The position numbers and the translations under genes are program-made. Below the pieces are notes generated by a model, which ran no database searches, was not told the origin of the DNA, and worked only from the letters and a program-made list of their open reading frames with translations. From Melioribacter roseus (GTDB taxonomy: Bacteria; Bacteroidota; Ignavibacteria; Ignavibacteriales; Melioribacteraceae), in the NCBI GenBank assembly GCA_020724325.1, contig DYHC01000030.1, forward strand, positions 1 through 11,792: a DNA stretch of 11,792 bases. The letters run 5' to 3'. Positions 1 to 8,736 of the stretch are shown one piece after another (within the stretch, counting starts at the first letter, position 1; every line of letters begins with the position of its first letter).

Positions 1-58
1 TAGAAGATAAATATTCTAGAAAGAGTTAATTTTATAATTAAAGATTAGAGTTACCCGC

Positions 59-787
59 TTGTATATCGAAAAAGCACGCGTTGAATCCATTAAAAATCTG
101 CTCCCGAATACATATTTGCTAATTGTTCACTCGCCGTTAATTGCTTCAGGAATTAAACCTGGACAATTCTGCAACATCAAGGTATCGGAATCGGATTTTC
201 CTCTGCTTCGCCGTCCTTTTAGCATTTGTAAAGTTGACAGGGAAAACCTTTACTTTATGTTCGATGTTCACGGCGAAGGAACCAAACTATTAGCAAGGAA
301 ACAAAAGGATGATATTATTGATGTTCTTGGACCTTTAGGTAATGGATTCGATTTAAGCGGCTATTACTCTGCCGCACTTATTGTTGCCGGCGGTATTGGT
401 ATTGCTCCTTTCCCTTTTCTTATTCAACAAATTCCGCCTGATAAAAAAGTAATTTGCTTTTTTGGCGGACGTTCCAGGCAAAATATTATAGAGTATGGAA
501 TGAAGAACCTGTTAATCTCTACAGATGACGGTTCTGCGGGATTTAAAGGGAATGTTGTTCAGCTAATCGAAAGCGAATTTGAAAAATTCAAAAATGAAAC
601 AGTAAGAATATTTTCGTGCGGACCAAATCCTATGTTAAAAGCTCTTCAGAAATTTTCTATTAAAAATAATATTGATTGCCAGATAAGCACAGAGTGTGTT
701 ATGGCATGCGGATTTGGAATTTGCCAGGGCTGCCCTATTGAAAATGCGGAAGTAAAGACGGACCGGTGTTTGATGCTAAAAAGGTGA
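59..787 (+). CDS. pyrK: Dihydroorotate dehydrogenase B, electron-transfer subunit
   Basis: This is the FAD- and [2Fe-2S]-binding subunit that passes electrons from the catalytic PyrD subunit to NAD+ during oxidation of dihydroorotate in pyrimidine synthesis. It is a cytoplasmic 242-residue protein of normal length for the family. The FAD-binding RPFS motif is at 52-55, GPLGNGF at 91-97, the nucleotide-binding AGGIGIAP at 110-117 and CGPNPM at 187-192. The cluster ligands are C217, C222, C225 and C237, in the spacing C-x4-C-x2-C-x11-C typical of PyrK. The start is TTG at 59. An in-frame stop lies at 35-37, no ATG or GTG lies between, and an AGAG at 47-50 could serve as a weak ribosome site. 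The stop is 4 nt before pyrD, so the two subunits are co-transcribed. Positions 1-58 show no gene. Function is very likely; the exact start is less certain. Confidence 0.94.
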   Translation: MYIEKARVESIKNLLPNTYLLIVHSPLIASGIKPGQFCNIKVSESDFPLLRRPFSICKVDRENLYFMFDVHGEGTKLLARKQKDDIIDVLGPLGNGFDLSGYYSAALIVAGGIGIAPFPFLIQQIPPDKKVICFFGGRSRQNIIEYGMKNLLISTDDGSAGFKGNVVQLIESEFEKFKNETVRIFSCGPNPMLKALQKFSIKNNIDCQISTECVMACGFGICQGCPIENAEVKTDRCLMLKR

Positions 788-791
788 AGTT

Positions 792-1709
792 ATGAGTAAT
801 ATAGATTTATCGGTAAAAATTGGAAAGCTTCACTTAAAAAATCCTGTTCTGCTTGCATCCGGGACAGTTGGCTATGGAAACGAAATTTCTAATTTTACAG
901 ATCTCAGCAAACTTGGCGGAATTGTTACAAAATCTCTATCGTTAAAACCTCGCAAAGGAAATCCTCCGCAAAGAATTGTTGAAACTCCATCCGGAATGCT
1001 GAATGCAATTGGGCTGGCAAATGTAGGTGTGGAAGTATTCATAAAAGAGAAAATTCCTTTTCTCAAAGAACTTAACACTACAATAATTTGTAATATTGCT
1101 GCGAGCTCTATTGAAGAATATGTTGAGTGCACAAAAATTTTAACTCCCATTGATACAATTAATGCTTTCGAAATAAATGTATCATGTCCTAATGTAAGTG
1201 AAGGCGGTCTAATTTTTGGCAACGACCTTAATTCAGTTGGAAGAATTACGGAAAAGGTTAGGGCAGTAACAAACAAACCGTTAATTATCAAACTCTCGCC
1301 CAACGTCTCAAAAATTTCTGATTTTGCAAAAATTGTTAAAGATGAAGGCGGCGATGCAGTATCGGCAATTAATACATTAGTCGGAACCGCTTTCGATATC
1401 TGGACCCGTAAACCCAAAATTAAAAATGTAACCGGAGGACTTAGCGGTCCGGCAATTAAACCGGTTGCTCTTGCTAAAGTATTGGAGATAAAACTTAATA
1501 TCGATATTCCTATAATTGGAATTGGCGGAATAATGAATTGGAATGATACTGTAGAATTTATGATTGCAGGTGCTTCGGCTGTTCAGATTGGAACAGTAAA
1601 TTTTATTAATCCTAATGCCGGTGTAGAAATTATTGAAGGATTATATTCTTACTGCAATCAGTGCACAATCCAAAATTTATCCGATGTAATAGGTTCTTAC
1701 CAATTGTAA
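792..1709 (+). CDS. pyrD: Dihydroorotate dehydrogenase B (NAD+), catalytic subunit
   Basis: This FMN enzyme oxidises dihydroorotate to orotate, the fourth step of UMP synthesis. It is 305 residues long, typical of soluble class 1 enzymes. The active-site base is a cysteine, C132, in ENVSCPN-like context (EINVSCPN, 127-134), which marks class 1 rather than the membrane-bound class 2 with serine. Lys167 in IIKLSPN, INT at 193-195, GGLSGPAIKP at 215-224 and GIGGI at 243-247 are the expected FMN and substrate contacts. The adjacent pyrK identifies it as class 1B, the NAD+-linked heterotetramer. AAGGTG inside the end of pyrK gives a fair ribosome binding site for the ATG at 792. folC starts one base after the stop, so the three genes form one transcription unit. 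Confidence is high. Confidence 0.96.
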   Translation: MSNIDLSVKIGKLHLKNPVLLASGTVGYGNEISNFTDLSKLGGIVTKSLSLKPRKGNPPQRIVETPSGMLNAIGLANVGVEVFIKEKIPFLKELNTTIICNIAASSIEEYVECTKILTPIDTINAFEINVSCPNVSEGGLIFGNDLNSVGRITEKVRAVTNKPLIIKLSPNVSKISDFAKIVKDEGGDAVSAINTLVGTAFDIWTRKPKIKNVTGGLSGPAIKPVALAKVLEIKLNIDIPIIGIGGIMNWNDTVEFMIAGASAVQIGTVNFINPNAGVEIIEGLYSYCNQCTIQNLSDVIGSYQL

Positions 1710-1710
1710 C

Positions 1711-2982
1711 ATGAAAATTCAAGAAGCGCTTAATAGAATCTATTCGATGCATCAGTTCAATATTAAACTCGGACTCGATCGAATTAGAGAATTATTGGAA
1801 TCTATCGGTAATCCGCATTCTGATTTGAAATTTATTCATGTTGCCGGTTCAAACGGAAAGGGAAGTACAGCTTCTTTTATTGCAAGCATCTTAACTGAAG
1901 CTGGTTATAAAGTTGGTCTTTATACTTCACCGCACTTTGTCAGATTTAATGAAAGAATTAGAATTAACGGAATTGAAATTGAGGACTATTACATTGCCTC
2001 TTTTATTAATTCTATTGAACAGATGATCGATAAACATAAACCGACATTTTTCGAAATAACAACTGCACTTGCTTTCAAATACTTCTTTGATAATCAACCT
2101 GACTACGTTGTATTAGAAACCGGATTAGGAGGCAGACTTGATGCTACTAATGTAGTAGACCCGCTGGCTTCTGTTATTACTTCAATAAGTCTTGAACACA
2201 CAAATATTTTAGGTAAAACAATTGAAAAAATTGCTTTCGAAAAAGCCGGAATTATAAAACAGAATAAACCGGTTTTTATTGGAGCGTTACCGTCTGATGC
2301 AATTGACGTAATTAAGAAGCGTGCAGATGAATTGAATTCCACATTATTTATGTATAATCAGTTTGCTGAACAGACAGAAAACTCGGTTAGTTTAACACTT
2401 GGTAACAAAAAATATCATATTTACAAGTCCGGTCTCAGAGGCATTTATCAACTGCATAATTCGGCACTTGCTGTCAAAGTCTTATATGAACTTTTTGGTT
2501 TGCTGGACAATACAATTATAAACAAAGGATTGATGAACATAACAGTTAACACCGGAATTGAAGGGAGATATGAGATAGTAAAGGACAACCCCAGGATAAT
2601 CTTTGATGCAGCACATAATCCGGAAGCAGTTTCAATTTTTATAAATGAGTTCTCGAAAGAGTATATGAACTACAGCGAACGAATTCTAATATTCGGAGCG
2701 ATGAAAGATAAAGATATTGTTACGATGCTAATTCTACTTAAGCCATATTTTACTACTATTTATGCTGTTCAACCTGAATATGAAAGAGCCGCAGCCATAG
2801 AGGAGTTGGTAAAAACAGGTAATGAAGTTGGTCTCCGGCTGTTGGAATTAAAAGATTATAATTTAGTAATTGACAAATTTGCTAAAGACGCTTACGGTAG
2901 TTGTCTTGTAGTGCTTGGCTCTATCTATCTTCTGGGTGAAATAAAATCAAAAATGAATAAAAAAAACTTGACAAATAGGTAA
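1711..2982 (+). CDS. folC: Folylpolyglutamate synthase / dihydrofolate synthase
   Basis: This Mur-ligase-family enzyme adds glutamate to folates. Many bacterial versions also join glutamate to dihydropteroate, so it may be bifunctional; the sequence alone does not settle this. It has 423 residues, the usual length. The ATP-binding loop is GSNGKGST at 46-53. It is followed by YTSPH and ERIRING (71-87), FEITTALAF (114-122) and ETGLGGRLDATN (136-147). EKAGIIK follows at 177-183, where K178 is the probable carbamylated lysine. DAAHNPE at 299-305 opens the C-terminal glutamate-binding domain. The family's usual WPGR turn appears here as an IEGR variant near 283-286. It starts one base after the pyrD stop with no visible Shine-Dalgarno sequence, so translation is probably coupled. 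The final codons overlap the predicted rho promoter. Confidence 0.94.
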   Translation: MKIQEALNRIYSMHQFNIKLGLDRIRELLESIGNPHSDLKFIHVAGSNGKGSTASFIASILTEAGYKVGLYTSPHFVRFNERIRINGIEIEDYYIASFINSIEQMIDKHKPTFFEITTALAFKYFFDNQPDYVVLETGLGGRLDATNVVDPLASVITSISLEHTNILGKTIEKIAFEKAGIIKQNKPVFIGALPSDAIDVIKKRADELNSTLFMYNQFAEQTENSVSLTLGNKKYHIYKSGLRGIYQLHNSALAVKVLYELFGLLDNTIINKGLMNITVNTGIEGRYEIVKDNPRIIFDAAHNPEAVSIFINEFSKEYMNYSERILIFGAMKDKDIVTMLILLKPYFTTIYAVQPEYERAAAIEELVKTGNEVGLRLLELKDYNLVIDKFAKDAYGSCLVVLGSIYLLGEIKSKMNKKNLTNR

Positions 2983-2998
2983 CGGAAAATTAATTTTG
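2968..2998 (+). promoter_or_regulatory. Predicted promoter of the rho gene block
   Basis: TTGACA at 2968-2973 lies over the last codons of folC. Exactly 20 nt after its TTG comes TAATTTTG at 2991-2998, an exact match to the Bacteroidetes -7 consensus TAnnTTTG. Transcription would begin near 3004, leaving a leader of about 115-120 nt before rho. The same element pair with the same 20-nt spacing occurs upstream of adk. Prediction only. Confidence 0.55.
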
Positions 2999-3122
2999 GC
3001 ATGTGCCTCAATGTCTTCTGCATTAATTAATTAATCATAAACTCAGAATAATCAATTGTTTCCCCAAAAATTGTTTTACCGAATAAAAATCACGATTAAA
3101 TAATAACTCTCAGGAATTACTT
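2999..3122 (+). other. AT-rich rho leader region
   Basis: This is the untranslated stretch between the predicted promoter and rho. It holds a self-complementary ATTAATTAATTAAT run near 3022-3035 and a good ribosome binding site, AGGA at 3112-3115, 7 nt before the ATG at 3123. That site favours the first ATG over a second in-frame ATG at 3129. No intrinsic terminator is visible after folC. In other bacteria rho limits its own expression within its leader; whether that happens here is inference. Confidence 0.45.
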
Positions 3123-4376
3123 ATGCCGATGGATATTTCAGAACTGCAATCAAAAAAAATTGTTGATCTTTATAAGATTGCAAAGGAATTCGGGTTAGCT
3201 GGCTACAGCGACCTTCGTAAACAAGAACTGATTTTCAAAATTCTCGAAGCTCAGTCTCAAAAGGACGGCTTAACATTCTCAAAAGGAGTGTTGGAAGTAT
3301 TACAGGATGGATATGGTTTCCTCCGTTCTGCGGATTATAACTATCTTCCATCTCCGGATGATATCTACGTTTCGCCATCCCAAATCAAAAGGTTCAGTTT
3401 AAGAACTGGCGATTTTGTAAGCGGTCAGGTTCGTCCGCCTAAGGAAGGAGAGCGGTTCTTTGCTTTACTTAGAGTTGAAGCTGTTAACGGAAAAGACCCG
3501 GAAGCTATCCGTGAAAGAACTTTGTTCGATAACCTTACTCCTATTTATCCTACCAAACGTTTAAAATTAGAATCTGCTCCGGGTGAATATTCTATGAGAA
3601 TTATGGATCTCCTTTCTCCCATTGGTAAAGGTCAGAGAGGTTTAATTGTTTCTCCGCCTAAAGCCGGTAAGACAATTCTTTTACAGAAAATTGCTAATTC
3701 TATTACACGTAACCACCCTGAAGTTAAAATTATTATGCTTCTTATTGATGAACGTCCTGAAGAAGTTACCGATATGCAGAGGTCGGTTCAAGCAGAAGTA
3801 ATTAGTTCCACTTTTGATGAGCCGGCAGACCGTCACGTTCAAGTTGCAAACATGGTTAGCGAAAAAGCTAAAAGAATGGTTGAAGCTGGTGACGATGTTG
3901 TAATTTTACTCGATTCAATTACACGGCTTGCACGAGCACACAATACAGTTATTCCTCACAGCGGCAGAATTCTTTCCGGCGGTGTAGACGCCAATGCTCT
4001 TCATAAACCTAAAAGATTTTTCGGCTCTGCTCGTAATACCGAAGATGGCGGCAGCTTAACGATTATTGCTACTGCATTAATTGATACAGGAAGCAGAATG
4101 GACGAAGTTATCTTTGAAGAATTCAAAGGAACAGGTAATATGGAATTGGTTCTTGATAGAAATCTTGCCGATAAAAGAATCTTCCCCGCAATTGATCTTA
4201 ATAAATCCGGGACAAGAAAAGAAGAACTGCTCCTTAAAGAGGATGAATTAAATAAAATCTGGATTCTTAGAAAACTGCTTGCAGATTTTGATCCTACTGA
4301 AGCAATGGAATTTATTTTAGATAAAATGCGAGGAACAAAAAACAATAAAGAATTCCTTTTAAGTATGAATAGCTAG
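3123..4376 (+). CDS. rho: Transcription termination factor Rho
   Basis: Rho is a hexameric RNA-dependent ATPase that loads on nascent RNA and ends transcription. The protein has 417 residues, close to E. coli Rho, and lacks the large N-terminal insertion seen in some lineages. An N-terminal helical domain (about 1-45) precedes the RNA-binding OB fold with the RNP1-like DGYGFLR at 62-68. Walker A is PPKAGKT at 178-184, the catalytic glutamate is E210 in LIDERPEE, and Walker B with its following arginines is [14 protein letters not shown] at 259-272. The Q-loop region [18 protein letters not shown] is at 285-302, and the arginine finger is probably R365 in SGTRKEE. Residues matching the known bicyclomycin pocket of E. 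coli Rho (K180, K183, T184, D209, R211, S265, R268) are all present. It heads a block with the downstream GWxTD gene, pdxA, a methyltransferase and ftsE. Confidence 0.98.
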   Translation: MPMDISELQSKKIVDLYKIAKEFGLAGYSDLRKQELIFKILEAQSQKDGLTFSKGVLEVLQDGYGFLRSADYNYLPSPDDIYVSPSQIKRFSLRTGDFVSGQVRPPKEGERFFALLRVEAVNGKDPEAIRERTLFDNLTPIYPTKRLKLESAPGEYSMRIMDLLSPIGKGQRGLIVSPPKAGKTILLQKIANSITRNHPEVKIIMLLIDERPEEVTDMQRSVQAEVISSTFDEPADRHVQVANMVSEKAKRMVEAGDDVVILLDSITRLARAHNTVIPHSGRILSGGVDANALHKPKRFFGSARNTEDGGSLTIIATALIDTGSRMDEVIFEEFKGTGNMELVLDRNLADKRIFPAIDLNKSGTRKEELLLKEDELNKIWILRKLLADFDPTEAMEFILDKMRGTKNNKEFLLSMNS

Positions 4377-4381
4377 ATGTG

Positions 4382-5662
4382 ATGACTATACTTCGAATTG
4401 TAAAAGATATCCGGTTTTCAGTTTTTATTTTTTTTGTCTATTCGTGTTTAATTGCACAGCCTACGAGCGATCGAGAAAGAAACCCAAGAGGAAATCTATT
4501 CGAAATAAATATTCTTCCTTTTAAAGATTCTGTTGATTGCTGCATCTCTTTTAATATCCCTTACAATCGTCTCATTTTTGTAAAAAGCGGCACTTCATTT
4601 AGTGGTGGCGCTCAGTTGTATTTTGATGTTAAGCATAATAATAAAATTTTCCAGAGAAAATCTTTTAGCAAGAAGGTTCTTGCTAACTCCTATGAAGAGA
4701 CACAATCAAAAGAAAAGTTGTTGGAAGGGTTTGTTGATTTCCGCCTGTTTTCAAGTGAATATGTAGTTTGTCCATCAATTAGAATTGATAATACGAATCA
4801 GATCGTTAATCTGGATTCTATTGTGATTAAAATACCCGGGTTAATTAAAAATAATTTTGTTCAGCCCATTGTAGTCCGGGAATTAGAAGAATTACATGCC
4901 GATTATAAAATGTTCCATCTTGTAAATCGTACTAATCGTATTCCGTTTGAACCTGATAACTACAAACTATTAATTCCTGTTCAAAACAATTCCTTGAAAG
5001 AAGCAGCGATCAAAATTGAACAGTTAAACAAAACAGTTTTCAATGATACTTTACCTGTGAAATCAATCGGACAATTAAAGATGTTTGACCGCTATGATAG
5101 GATTATTATATCCGGTGACGAAGGTGAAGAATCATCTAAGTATCTGCTTATTGAAAACTTTAATAAAAATTTATCCGAAGGCACTGCCGAACTAATTATT
5201 AATTCAGGTTCTACAGAAAGTAGATTTAATCTTTCAGTAGTATGGATTGATAAACCGATAACACTTTCTAACATTAATTTAGCAATTGAATTGCTCGAAA
5301 TAATATATGATCGATCCGAATTATTAGATTTGTATAAAACGAGTAATCAGCAGAAATACAATGCTCTTTTTGAATTTTGGGACAAGAAAAATCCTGATCG
5401 TCAATATCAGTACAATAATTTGATGAATGAATTTTACAAGCGTGCCGATTCTGCTATGATTAACTTTAGTAATCTTGCTAACCAGATTGGAGCAAAAACA
5501 GACCGCGGTAAAATCTATATCCAGTTTGGTAAACCAGACGATGTGAAAAGAGAATATAAATCGGCTGATTCTGTTGTCGAAATTTGGTACTATAAAGACT
5601 TACAAAAAGAATTTATTTTTACCGATAGAACCGGGCTGGGTAATTATATTTTGAGTAAATAA
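4382..5662 (+). CDS. Exported GWxTD-domain protein of unknown function
   Basis: The function of this protein is not known. A signal peptide is evident: R6, K9 and R12, then a hydrophobic core from about 13 to 25 and a likely type I cleavage after A25 (numbered from the ATG at 4382), before QPTSDRERN. The middle is beta-rich with no motif I recognise. The C-terminal third resembles the GWxTD domain. FWDKKNPD is near 332-339, NEFYKRAD near 349-356, then TDRGKIYIQFGKPDDV and EIWYYKD. The signature itself reads GAKTD at about 370-374, so the tryptophan that names the family is replaced by alanine. A GTG at 4379 directly precedes the ATG and is an equally possible start. The gene begins just after the rho stop, and pdxA begins at the base following its stop. 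The mature protein probably acts in the periplasm or outer envelope. Confidence 0.8.
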   Translation: MTILRIVKDIRFSVFIFFVYSCLIAQPTSDRERNPRGNLFEINILPFKDSVDCCISFNIPYNRLIFVKSGTSFSGGAQLYFDVKHNNKIFQRKSFSKKVLANSYEETQSKEKLLEGFVDFRLFSSEYVVCPSIRIDNTNQIVNLDSIVIKIPGLIKNNFVQPIVVRELEELHADYKMFHLVNRTNRIPFEPDNYKLLIPVQNNSLKEAAIKIEQLNKTVFNDTLPVKSIGQLKMFDRYDRIIISGDEGEESSKYLLIENFNKNLSEGTAELIINSGSTESRFNLSVVWIDKPITLSNINLAIELLEIIYDRSELLDLYKTSNQQKYNALFEFWDKKNPDRQYQYNNLMNEFYKRADSAMINFSNLANQIGAKTDRGKIYIQFGKPDDVKREYKSADSVVEIWYYKDLQKEFIFTDRTGLGNYILSK

Positions 5663-6655
5663 ATGGTACGTCTTGTTTTTACGTGCGGAGATATAAATGG
5701 AATTGGCCCCGAGATATGCTTAAAAACCTTTAATAGAATATTCAACCCGCGTAAAAGACAAATTTTTTTTCTATGTCCTAAGAATGTTTTTAATAAAATA
5801 AGTCAAGTTATACCTCCCGGGTTTAGATATCAAATTATCACTAAATCGTCCTTCGAGATTATCGACAAATCTAAAGTCACAATTATCGATAGTGGCGATG
5901 CACTTCAAACAGTTGGCAGACCAACAAAAGTATCCGGCAAGTTATCTTATAACGCAATAATAGATTCTGTAAATTTAGTTCAATCCAATTTTGCCGATGC
6001 TATAATAACTGCTCCAATATCAAAACAAGCTTTCAAACTGGCTGAAATTAAATTCCCAGGGCACACCGAATTGCTTGCAAAACTTTCGCATTCCAAAAAT
6101 TTTATGATGCTTTTTATTTCGAAAAAGATGAAATGCGGTTTAGCTACTATCCATTTACCTTTAAATAAAGTATCCCAGTCTATCACAAAAGAAAAAATAA
6201 ATGATTCATTAATTACTTTATGCAAGACTCTTAAAAATGATTTTGCGATAACCGAACCTAAGATAGCTGTACTCGGTTTGAATCCTCATGCCGGCGAGAA
6301 CGGTAATATCGGCAACGAAGAGAATAAAATTATTATTCCTGTTATAAATTCTATTAAGAATGTAAACGCTTTTGGTCCTTTTGTGCCGGACTCTTTTTTC
6401 GGAAATCATTTATACAAAAAATTTGATGCTGTGCTCGGAATGTATCACGATCAGGTTCTTATCCCTTTCAAAATGCTGAATTTTAATTTGGGAGTTAATT
6501 ATACAGCCGGACTCCCTTTTCTTAGGACCTCGCCGGATCATGGGACTGCTTTCGATATTGCAGGAAAAGGAATTGCAAGTGAAGAAAGCATGGTACAGTC
6601 GGTCTACCTGGTAGAAAAAATATTAATGAACAGAAGAAAAATTAATGGCTTCTAA
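5663..6655 (+). CDS. pdxA: 4-hydroxythreonine-4-phosphate dehydrogenase
   Basis: PdxA oxidises 4-phosphohydroxy-L-threonine with NAD+, feeding pyridoxine 5'-phosphate synthesis by PdxJ in the DXP-dependent vitamin B6 pathway. The protein has 330 residues, the normal length. The N-terminal motif is GDINGIGPEI (9-18), where most relatives have GDPAGIGPE. API-K at 118-121 and PGHTE (132-136, with substrate histidine H134) follow. The three metal-binding histidines are H164 in ATIHLPL, H209 in GLNPHAGENG and H262 in GMYHDQ. GLPFLRTSPDHGTAFDIAG is at 283-301. The ATG directly follows the stop codon of the preceding gene, and the last 11 bases overlap the methyltransferase gene, so translation is probably coupled on both sides. 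pdxJ is not in the window. Confidence 0.95.
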   Translation: MVRLVFTCGDINGIGPEICLKTFNRIFNPRKRQIFFLCPKNVFNKISQVIPPGFRYQIITKSSFEIIDKSKVTIIDSGDALQTVGRPTKVSGKLSYNAIIDSVNLVQSNFADAIITAPISKQAFKLAEIKFPGHTELLAKLSHSKNFMMLFISKKMKCGLATIHLPLNKVSQSITKEKINDSLITLCKTLKNDFAITEPKIAVLGLNPHAGENGNIGNEENKIIIPVINSIKNVNAFGPFVPDSFFGNHLYKKFDAVLGMYHDQVLIPFKMLNFNLGVNYTAGLPFLRTSPDHGTAFDIAGKGIASEESMVQSVYLVEKILMNRRKINGF

Positions 6656-7376
6656 AAATTATTCTCATTTGTCACTTATTTATCCTTACATTATGCGTTC
6701 AATCGATTATGTAAAATGGTCTAATTATATTTATTCTATCAGTAAACAATTACGCAAGAAAAATTTATATGCACTGGAACTTGCCGGCGGTAATGGAGCT
6801 ATCGCAAATAAAATTTTTACAAAATTCGGGCATTTCTGTATCAGTGATTTATCTATGTATATGCTTAGATCAGCCGGTAATAATTTAGATAAAGTCTGCT
6901 GCAATATGACTGAACTTCCATTCAAACAGAAATATGATTTTGTCTTTTCTACCTTTGACAGTATTAATTATTTAATGAGCAGACAAAAAATATTATCGCT
7001 GCTTAAAGAAGTAGATTTATGTTTGAAACCAGATGGAATCTTTACATTTGATGTGAGTCTTGAAAACAATAGTAAATTGTATCAGAAGTATTTAAACCGG
7101 AAGGGAAGTGTTGATAGTATTAAATATGTTCAGAAAAGTATTTATGATGAAGTTGAACGTATTCATTACAATTACTTTGAAATAATACTTGCTAATGGTA
7201 AAAAGGTTGAAGAAATTCATAAGCAGAAAATTTATCCTTTTGAAGACTATTTTACTTTTATTGATAAATCTAATTTTTATGTTTACAAGTGTAAGGAATC
7301 CTTCACAGATATAGATGCAGTAACAGAGAGTGAAAGGGTACAATTCATTCTAAAGAAAAAAAGAAATAAATGCTGA
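6645..7376 (+). CDS. Class I SAM-dependent methyltransferase, substrate unknown
   Basis: This is a 243-residue soluble protein with a Rossmann-type methyltransferase core. Motif I, which binds S-adenosylmethionine, is ALELAGGNG at 43-51, with an alanine where most relatives have the cysteine of GCG. The acidic residue after strand 2 is D68 in ISDLS. Motif II resembles CNMTELPF (86-93), followed by YDFVFSTFDSINYL at 97-110 and LKPDGIFTFDV at 127-137. The C-terminal half, rich in Tyr and Lys, fits the small-molecule methyltransferase group (Methyltransf_11/25 type) but does not reveal a substrate. It overlaps pdxA by 11 bases and ftsE by 7 bases, so it is expressed with them. The neighbours do not define a common pathway, so no specific name is given. 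Confidence 0.85.
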   Translation: MASKNYSHLSLIYPYIMRSIDYVKWSNYIYSISKQLRKKNLYALELAGGNGAIANKIFTKFGHFCISDLSMYMLRSAGNNLDKVCCNMTELPFKQKYDFVFSTFDSINYLMSRQKILSLLKEVDLCLKPDGIFTFDVSLENNSKLYQKYLNRKGSVDSIKYVQKSIYDEVERIHYNYFEIILANGKKVEEIHKQKIYPFEDYFTFIDKSNFYVYKCKESFTDIDAVTESERVQFILKKKRNKC

Positions 7377-8047
7377 TTTTCAATCATGTCGATTATAGCT
7401 ATCCCAATCAACCTGTATTTCAGGATTTGAATCTTCAGGTCGATCAGGGCGATTTTGTTTTTTTGATTGGTAAAAGCGGAGTAGGGAAATCATCTTTACT
7501 GCAGATGATCTATATGGATTTATTCCCCCAGTCTGGTTATGTTCAAATAGGCAGCTATTCTTCAGAAACAATAAAGCCGAAAGACTTACCATATTTACGC
7601 AGAAGGCTTGGAATTGTCTTTCAGGATTTTCAGTTATTACCGGACAGAAATGTTTACGATAATCTTGCATTTGTATTAAGTGTAACGGGTTCATCAAAAA
7701 AGGTTAAAAAGAAGAAGATTATAAACGCTCTTTCTGAAGTCGGTTTGTCCCACAAACAGAGTAATATGCCTCACGAACTATCCGGTGGTGAGAAACAGCG
7801 CGTAGCAATTGCCAGAGCAATTATCAACGAACCATTTCTTGTATTGGCGGATGAACCTACTGGTAATCTTGATCCTGATACTGCAGGTGAAATACTGGAG
7901 ATACTTAAGAAAATTAATCTAAGAGGTACATCAATTATTTTTGCTACTCATAATTACGATCTTGTAAGAAAACACAATGCTAAAATAATACGCCTTGAAG
8001 GCGGCAAGGCAGTAAAAGTATTACTTAAGAAAAAAGTAACCGATTAG
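7370..8047 (+). CDS. ftsE: Cell-division ABC transporter ATP-binding protein FtsE
   Basis: FtsE is the ATPase of the FtsEX complex. In studied bacteria this complex sits at the division site and controls peptidoglycan hydrolases. The protein has 225 residues and all ABC motifs: Walker A GKSGVGKS (34-41), Q-loop Q85 in VFQDFQLL, signature LSGGE (137-141), Walker [14 protein letters not shown] (156-168) with E162, and switch histidine H194. The stretch [18 protein letters not shown] (84-101) is characteristic of FtsE. LolD/MacB-type ATPases are the main alternative, because the motifs are shared and no permease gene is adjacent. The start ATG lies within the last codons of the methyltransferase gene. 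The stop codon overlaps the convergent adk stop by 4 bases. Confidence 0.9.
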   Translation: MLIFNHVDYSYPNQPVFQDLNLQVDQGDFVFLIGKSGVGKSSLLQMIYMDLFPQSGYVQIGSYSSETIKPKDLPYLRRRLGIVFQDFQLLPDRNVYDNLAFVLSVTGSSKKVKKKKIINALSEVGLSHKQSNMPHELSGGEKQRVAIARAIINEPFLVLADEPTGNLDPDTAGEILEILKKINLRGTSIIFATHNYDLVRKHNAKIIRLEGGKAVKVLLKKKVTD

Positions 8048-8691
8048 TTTTCTACAAGCTTCAAAATAATTTCTTCTGTTACCTTTTCTATTGGCATCGT
8101 GCCGTCAATTTCAATTATTACTGCTTTATCCTTATAATAATCAAAAACGGCTGCGGTAGTATCATGATACACTTTCAATCTTCTTCTAATTACACTTTCA
8201 TCGTCATCGGCACGCTTTGCATAACTATTTAATGAATTACAGATAGGACAGGAAAAATTTTCTTTAACATCGGATTTGTTCAATATATTTCCGCATTTAC
8301 AGCAGACTAGACGGTTGGTTAGCCGATCAATAATAATTTCATCATCGGCATCTAATTTAATTAAAAAGTGTTTCTCATTTTTAATTGTTTTAAGTATTTC
8401 TTCAAGAATTTTTGCTTGATTTAACGTACGCGGGTATCCGTCAAGAATAAATCCGTTACTGCATTTGGGATCGGTTAATGTTTCTTTAACAATTTCTCCC
8501 ATAATATCATCAGGAACTAATTCTCCTCTATCAACTATCTCCTTAGCTTTTTTACCTAGTTCCGATTCGTTTTTAATTGCGTATCTTAGAATATCTCCTG
8601 TAGAGATATGAGGGATGTTTAACTTCGATGCTAAAATTTTTGCTTGTGTTCCTTTACCAACTCCAGGCGAGCCAAAAATTAATATTTGCAT
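8044..8691 (-). CDS. adk: Adenylate kinase, zinc-binding LID type
   Basis: Adenylate kinase interconverts ATP + AMP and 2 ADP in the cytoplasm. The protein has 215 residues, the long form with a full LID. The P-loop is GSPGVGKGT (7-15), the AMP-binding TGDILR is at 31-36 and GYPRT at 85-89. The LID (about 124-162) carries C130-x2-C133 and C148-x2-C151, four cysteines that should bind a structural zinc ion, with R123 and R127 just before it. KRADDDE (159-165) and IRRRL (168-172) supply the catalytic arginines. The start ATG (8691 on the minus strand) has no clear Shine-Dalgarno sequence, but a predicted promoter lies about 45 nt upstream. It converges on ftsE with overlapping stop codons. tadA lies upstream on the same strand, 90 nt away. 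Confidence 0.97.
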   Translation of the reverse strand: MQILIFGSPGVGKGTQAKILASKLNIPHISTGDILRYAIKNESELGKKAKEIVDRGELVPDDIMGEIVKETLTDPKCSNGFILDGYPRTLNQAKILEEILKTIKNEKHFLIKLDADDEIIIDRLTNRLVCCKCGNILNKSDVKENFSCPICNSLNSYAKRADDDESVIRRRLKVYHDTTAAVFDYYKDKAVIIEIDGTMPIEKVTEEIILKLVEN

Positions 8692-8736
8692 ATAATTTAT
8701 AAAAAATGGTTAGATGTTTAGAAATTATTTACGAAA

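Noticed and set aside
872..1417. Long antisense reading frame inside pyrD
   Set aside because: pyrD on the plus strand carries every expected catalytic motif; the antisense frame has no recognisable domain or ribosome site.
3001..3030. Nine-codon frame (ATG to TAA) as a possible rho leader peptide
   Set aside because: It has no ribosome binding site and starts at or before the predicted transcription start.
4430..4462. Lipoprotein signal in the GWxTD protein (VYSC)
   Set aside because: Tyrosine at the -2 position is a poor lipobox; type I cleavage after the following Leu-Ile-Ala fits better.
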